Assembly (NCBI GenBank): GCA_902490055.1
Contig: CABUCP010000073.1
Location: forward strand, 1 to 9,750
Direction: 5' to 3'
Length of the DNA: 9,750 nt
DNA from: an uncultured Klebsiella sp.
GTDB lineage: Bacteria; Pseudomonadota; Gammaproteobacteria; Enterobacterales; Enterobacteriaceae
Both the position numbers and the translations under genes were made by a program. This document shows, piece after piece, positions 6,280 through 9,750 of the stretch (position 1 is its first letter; every line of letters starts with the position of its first letter). Under the pieces are notes generated by a model, which ran no database searches, was not told the DNA's origin, and saw only the letters and a list, made by a program, of their open reading frames with translations.

Positions 6280-7191
6280 ATGAACGAACCCTGGCAGCGT
6301 CTGCCCGCGCTCTCACTTAAGCAGCTGCAGTACTTTGTGACCCTGGCTCAGCTACGCCATTTTACCGATACCGCTAATCGGCTGGCGATTAGCCAACCGG
6401 CGCTGAGCAGCGCCCTGCGGCAAATTGAAACCGTACTCGGCGGTAAACTGGTTAACCGTACCGCCTCGGCGGTAACGCTGACCGAGCTGGGAGCGGCGAT
6501 TTTACCGCACGCGCAGCGCATATTGAGCGTGGCGCAGGCGGCTTTTTTCGATATGCAGCAGATTGTAGAGGCGGGCGGCGATGGCACGGTGCGTATCGGG
6601 CTGGTGCCGTCGGTGAGTTCACTGCTGTTTCCGCTGCTGCCGCAGGCCCTGGCGCAGGCTTTTCCGCGCCTGCGTATTGAGTTTCACGATCAAACTAATG
6701 ATGCGCTAATGCGGGCGCTGCAAAGCGGCGAGATTGATTTTGGCATCGGCGCGGTCGACAGTTCGCTGCCCGCTGAGCTACTGGTTTATCCGCTGCGCGA
6801 GGATCCGTTCGTGGCGGTTTTGCACCGTGACGATCCGCTGGCCGCGCATCAGAATTTGCCGTGGAAGCAGCTGGTTGGCCGCGATATCGCCGTGTTCTCA
6901 AAGGGGAATATTCAGCGGCTGGTGGCCGCGCTGGCGGAAAGCCAACGTTTGACCTTAACGACGCGTTATCAGGTGGATTACATCGAAACCCTGTACGGGC
7001 TGGTGCGCTCGCGGCTGGCGGTGGCCATTTTACCGCAACTGTATACGACCCACCTGCAGGATCCGGCGTTAAAGGTTGCGCAGCTGCAGCAGCCGGCGCT
7101 GACGCGTACGGTGGCGCTGATGCGCGGCCCGCAGGCGCTGCCGCCGTTAATCGAAGACTGTTTTTCCCTGCTACAGGCCGAACTGCGTTAG
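6280..7191 (+). CDS. LysR-family transcriptional regulator divergent from ade
   Basis: This is a LysR-type regulator of 303 residues. The winged helix-turn-helix is at about residues 11-70: LSLKQLQYFV (11-20), then HFTDTANRLAISQPALSSAL (27-46) as the helix-turn-helix. A linker helix and the effector-binding domain follow (GTVRIGLVPSVSS at about 101-113 onward). It is transcribed divergently from ade across 124 bases that hold LysR-type dyads, so by the usual LysR arrangement it most likely controls the ade-permease operon, perhaps with a purine or breakdown product as ligand. The ATG at 6280 has no clear Shine-Dalgarno sequence, suggesting low expression; the protein alignment still supports this start. 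Its TAG stop overlaps by 4 bases the stop of the convergent stress-protein gene. The ligand and target are inferred from position only. Confidence 0.92.
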   Translation: MNEPWQRLPALSLKQLQYFVTLAQLRHFTDTANRLAISQPALSSALRQIETVLGGKLVNRTASAVTLTELGAAILPHAQRILSVAQAAFFDMQQIVEAGGDGTVRIGLVPSVSSLLFPLLPQALAQAFPRLRIEFHDQTNDALMRALQSGEIDFGIGAVDSSLPAELLVYPLREDPFVAVLHRDDPLAAHQNLPWKQLVGRDIAVFSKGNIQRLVAALAESQRLTLTTRYQVDYIETLYGLVRSRLAVAILPQLYTTHLQDPALKVAQLQQPALTRTVALMRGPQALPPLIEDCFSLLQAELR

Positions 7192-7610
7192 GGCAGGTGT
7201 TTTATCAGGACATCTACCGTTAGATGATTGATGTACTCCAGCGAATGCGAAGACAGAACTCCCAGCAGCCGATTGTGGTGTCCGGCAATAATTAAATCGA
7301 TATGGCGTTGTTGCACGCAGGCTTCGACGTCCGCGAAGCGGCGGGTCGTGACCAGCGATAGCGTCTGGACCGGCAGGGCGACGGTCGTCGCCAGTTCGTT
7401 GAGCAGGGCTTTGGCCTGAATCACCTCTTGCGATACGTCATCGTCCAGCAGGCTATCGGAAACGTAGTTCAGCGCCCGATAGTCGGTGCTGATGTGGGCG
7501 ATGGTAATACGCATCCCACTTTCCTGCGCCATCTTTGCGGCGTGCTGCAGCAGCGGCACGCCATCAAGGCTACTGTTAATCAATACCAACGCATGGTGAT
7601 AAACGGCCAT
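7188..7610 (-). CDS. Universal stress protein, UspA class (UspC/UspD-like)
   Basis: This is a single-domain universal stress protein of 140 residues, close to E. coli UspA, UspC and UspD (about 142-144). The beta-alpha fold is visible: strand HALVLINS (6-13), helix GVPLLQHAAKMAQESG (17-32), strand RITIAHIS (34-41) and the late strand DLIIAGHH (105-112). The family's ATP-binding pattern G-x2-G-x9-G-S/T is absent after G110 (GHHNRLLG follows), which places it in the non-ATP-binding UspA class. The cellular role of such proteins is in stress survival but is not defined biochemically. The ATG at 7610 is favoured over a GTG six bases upstream because GAGG lies 5 bases before it. It sits between a LysR gene (tail to tail) and the terminator of the alkylsulfatase gene, so it is probably transcribed alone. 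Which Usp paralogue it is cannot be settled here. Confidence 0.88.
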   Translation of the reverse strand: MAVYHHALVLINSSLDGVPLLQHAAKMAQESGMRITIAHISTDYRALNYVSDSLLDDDVSQEVIQAKALLNELATTVALPVQTLSLVTTRRFADVEACVQQRHIDLIIAGHHNRLLGVLSSHSLEYINHLTVDVLIKHLP

Positions 7611-7615
7611 AAACA

Positions 7616-7619
7616 CCTC
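7616..7619 (-). promoter_or_regulatory. Ribosome binding site deciding the stress-protein start
   Basis: GAGG on the minus strand lies 5 bases before the ATG at 7610. The alternative GTG start (7614-7616) overlaps this site and can be discounted. The rest of the gap to the terminator (7620-7699) should hold the promoter, but I see no clear -35/-10 pair. Confidence 0.7.
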
Positions 7620-7699
7620 GGCACAATAAATGCAATCCTGAGCTAATTTTGAGCCTGCGGCGGAGGGAACGCAAATCAGAATATGCGCTGCGAGCGGAC

Positions 7700-7736
7700 A
7701 AAAAAATCCCCCGCGGCCAGAACGGCGGCGGGGGAT
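7700..7736 (-). terminator. Intrinsic terminator of the alkylsulfatase gene
   Basis: On the minus strand ATCCCCCGC (7728-7736) pairs perfectly over 9 bases with GCGGGGGAT (7706-7714). An inner GCC/GGC pairing sits within the 13-base loop. The stem ends in seven T (7706 down to 7700), counting the last stem base. It starts 16 bases after the stop codon, making it a textbook Rho-independent terminator that separates this gene from the stress-protein gene. Confidence 0.93.
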
Positions 7737-7751
7737 GTCTGCGATTAACGC

Positions 7752-9728
7752 TTACGGCGTGACAATGTTGAACCAGAATTCAAACTTGTCCATGTAGCTC
7801 AGCATTTCGTCGAGCTTAGCGCCATTACCGGTGATTTTCACCTCGCCCTTATCTTGTGCCTGCTTCAGGGTTTCCTGCTTCAGGATGATCTTATTTAGGG
7901 TATCGCGGTTCAGGGTAATGTTGGCATCGGCATTGTCCGCTACCGCATTCGCGGTGTGGTTAAGCACGCCATTTTCCAGCTCCAGCTTGTACTTGCCGCC
8001 ATCTTCACCCAGATCGATGTTGAAGACCGCTTTCGCTGCGCCGGCTTTTTGGCCGTTGATATGCACGCCCAGGTAGTCGAAGAACATTTCCGGGGTCATC
8101 GCACGCACGGTATCCGGGCTGGCGGTGTTCGGCGTCGGCAATTTCTGTACGCCATTACGCAGTTCCTGCGCGCCGGTCAAATAGAAGTTGCGCCAGGTAC
8201 CGGCTTCCGCCTGGTAGCCCAACTGTTCCAGCGCGTCGGCTTCGAGATTACGCGCGTCGGCATTTTGCGGATCGGCGAAGACGATTTTACTGGTTACCTG
8301 CGCAACCCAGCGGTAGTTACCCTGTTGATAGTCGGCTTTCGCTTTCTGCATGATGGCATCGGCGCCGCCCATGTATTCCACGAATTTTTTCGCAGCCTGT
8401 TCCGGCGGCAGCTCATCGAGGGTTGCCGGGTTGCCATCGAACCAGCCGAGGTAATAGACGTAGGTCGCTTTCACGTTGTGGCTGACGGAACCGTAGTAAC
8501 CGCGGCTGGACCACTGTTTCTCCAGCGATTCCGGCAGCTTGAAGTTAGCGGCGATTTCATCGCGGGTCAGGCCTTCGTTGGCCATACGCAAGGTCTGGTC
8601 ATTGATGTAACGATACATATCACGCTGGCCTTTCATCAGCTTAACGATGTTTTCGTTACCCCAGGTCGGCCAGTGGTGCTGAGCGATAATCACTTGCGCA
8701 TCGTTGCCCCAGCGGTCAATCGCGGCATTGATATACTTCGACCACGCCAGCGGATCGCGAATTTTCGCGCCGCGCAGCGAGTAGGTGTTGTGCAGGGTGT
8801 GAGTGACGTCTTCAGCCGCTTCGATCAGCTTTTTCTCTTTCACGTACCACAGCATCTCAGACGGCGCTTCCGAACCCGGGGCCATCAGGAAGTCATAGGT
8901 CAGGCCATCGATCACTTCCTGCTGACCGGTTTTGGTGATGTAGTTGGTCGGCTGGATCAGCGTCACGGTACCCGCAGAGGTGGTGGTGCCGAGACCGGCG
9001 CCGACCTGGCCTTTAGCGTCAGGCTTCAGCAGGTTGCCGTACATATAGCTGGCGCGGCGGCTCATGGCGGTACCGGCCATAATGTTCTCGGATACCGCTT
9101 CTTTCATAAAGCCGTCTGGCGCGTAGATTTTCACTTTGCCGGATTTCACGTCGGCTTCGTCAACCACGCCGCGGATACCGCCGTAGTGGTCGACGTGGCT
9201 GTGGGTGAACAGCACGGCGACAACCGGTTTTTTACCGCGGTTAGCATAGTAGAGATCCATGGCTTCTTTCGCCGGTTCAGCGCTCAGCAGCGGATCGATA
9301 ACGGTAATCCCTTTCTCACCCTCAATGATGGTCATATTGGAGAGGTCGAGGTTACGAATCTGATAAACGCCGTCGGTGACTTTAAACAGACCGCCGATGT
9401 TAATCAGCTGCGACTGGCGCCACAGGCTCGGGTTAACGGTATCCGGCGCTTTTTCACCTTCTTTGACGAAATTATATTTCGCCGGATCCCAGATAACATT
9501 GCCCTGCTCGCCTTTAATCATGCTCTGCGGCAGCGCGGCGATAAAGCCTTTATGCGCATTGTCGAAATCGGTTTTATCGGCAAACGGCAGTTTGTTGTAC
9601 AGCGCGTTATTCGCCTGCTGAGTGGCCGGGGTAGCATCCTGCGGCTGGGCGGCAGCGAATGCCGAAACCGACAGCGAAGTTAAAACACCGGCCAGAGCCA
9701 GATGTTTAGCGATCTGATTTAATTTCAT
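7752..9728 (-). CDS. yjcS: Secreted metallo-beta-lactamase-fold alkylsulfatase (YjcS/SdsA1 family)
   Basis: This enzyme hydrolyses linear primary alkyl sulfates such as dodecyl sulfate to alcohol and sulfate. The 658 residues fit YjcS (661) and SdsA1. A Sec signal peptide covers residues 1-26 (MKLNQIAKH, hydrophobic LALAGVLTSLSVSAFA, cleavage near AFA/A), so it acts in the periplasm or outside. The metallo-beta-lactamase domain follows, with the zinc motif THSHVDH (175-181: H176, H178, D180, H181). Further expected ligands are E287 (GSEAPSE), E306 (EAAEDV) and H351 (AQHHWPTWG); all have a constant spacing to the SdsA1 zinc residues. A dimerisation domain covers about 375-520 and a C-terminal SCP2-like domain about 535-658, ending DKFEFWFNIVTP. 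AAGAGG lies 7 bases before the ATG. All visible metal ligands are intact, so it should be active; the natural substrate is unknown. Confidence 0.94.
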   Translation of the reverse strand: MKLNQIAKHLALAGVLTSLSVSAFAAAQPQDATPATQQANNALYNKLPFADKTDFDNAHKGFIAALPQSMIKGEQGNVIWDPAKYNFVKEGEKAPDTVNPSLWRQSQLINIGGLFKVTDGVYQIRNLDLSNMTIIEGEKGITVIDPLLSAEPAKEAMDLYYANRGKKPVVAVLFTHSHVDHYGGIRGVVDEADVKSGKVKIYAPDGFMKEAVSENIMAGTAMSRRASYMYGNLLKPDAKGQVGAGLGTTTSAGTVTLIQPTNYITKTGQQEVIDGLTYDFLMAPGSEAPSEMLWYVKEKKLIEAAEDVTHTLHNTYSLRGAKIRDPLAWSKYINAAIDRWGNDAQVIIAQHHWPTWGNENIVKLMKGQRDMYRYINDQTLRMANEGLTRDEIAANFKLPESLEKQWSSRGYYGSVSHNVKATYVYYLGWFDGNPATLDELPPEQAAKKFVEYMGGADAIMQKAKADYQQGNYRWVAQVTSKIVFADPQNADARNLEADALEQLGYQAEAGTWRNFYLTGAQELRNGVQKLPTPNTASPDTVRAMTPEMFFDYLGVHINGQKAGAAKAVFNIDLGEDGGKYKLELENGVLNHTANAVADNADANITLNRDTLNKIILKQETLKQAQDKGEVKITGNGAKLDEMLSYMDKFEFWFNIVTP

Positions 9729-9750
9729 TGAATGGCCTCTTAGATTATTT

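Noticed and set aside
7211..7226. CATCTA-CCGT-TAGATG hairpin just after the second LysR stop as its terminator
   Set aside because: The six-pair AT-rich stem is weak and is followed by ATTGATG, not a T-tract.
7956..9683. A 575-codon open frame antisense to the alkylsulfatase gene
   Set aside because: Its translation is rich in Val, Arg, Phe and His with no recognisable domain. The opposite frame is a full family match with all catalytic residues, so the antisense frame is open because of GC-rich codon use.
1..9750. Defence island, prophage, insertion sequence, integrated element or CRISPR array
   Set aside because: Every gene belongs to a well-known housekeeping or metabolic family. There are no transposase or integrase frames, no regularly spaced repeats and no tRNA attachment site.

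Overview
The window looks like ordinary chromosome from a GC-rich member of the Enterobacteriaceae, most like Klebsiella or Raoultella. This rests on a near full-length match to E. coli Mrp, a clear RcnB, a YjcS-type alkylsulfatase and enteric-style ribosome binding sites. The genus is inferred from gene content and base composition, not proven. I see no phage, insertion sequence, CRISPR, tRNA or rRNA, and no gap over 200 bases without a gene.

Layout, left to right. (1) mrp/apbC runs rightward and meets a leftward pair, rcnB followed by a GNAT acetyltransferase. mrp and the acetyltransferase share the four bases TTAA as both stop codons. (2) A 182-base intergenic region separates rcnB from a rightward LysR regulator. 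(3) That regulator's last 11 bases overlap the end of a leftward purine operon: a divergent adenine deaminase (ade) followed, after 2 bases, by an NCS2 nucleobase permease. (4) A second LysR regulator is transcribed divergently from ade. The shared 124-base region holds a PurR-type palindrome over the likely ade promoter and a chain of ATAA/TTAT dyads that could be the LysR operator. (5) The second LysR overlaps by 4 bases a leftward UspA-class universal stress protein. (6) At the right edge is a leftward, secreted, metallo-beta-lactamase-fold alkylsulfatase with a strong intrinsic terminator.

Working together: the permease and deaminase form a purine salvage unit that would take up a purine base and deaminate it (adenine to hypoxanthine plus ammonia). 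It is probably under two controls: purine repression through PurR and a local signal through the divergent LysR. RcnB is a periplasmic nickel/cobalt homeostasis protein, here without its usual partner rcnA beside it. The alkylsulfatase would release sulfate and alcohol from alkyl sulfates in the periplasm.

I found no convincing undescribed system. The points most worth a second look are a probable mrp terminator hidden in the antisense strand of the acetyltransferase gene, the PurR/LysR double control region, the sequence divergence of the ade-permease pair from the well-studied E. coli proteins, and the orphan position of rcnB.
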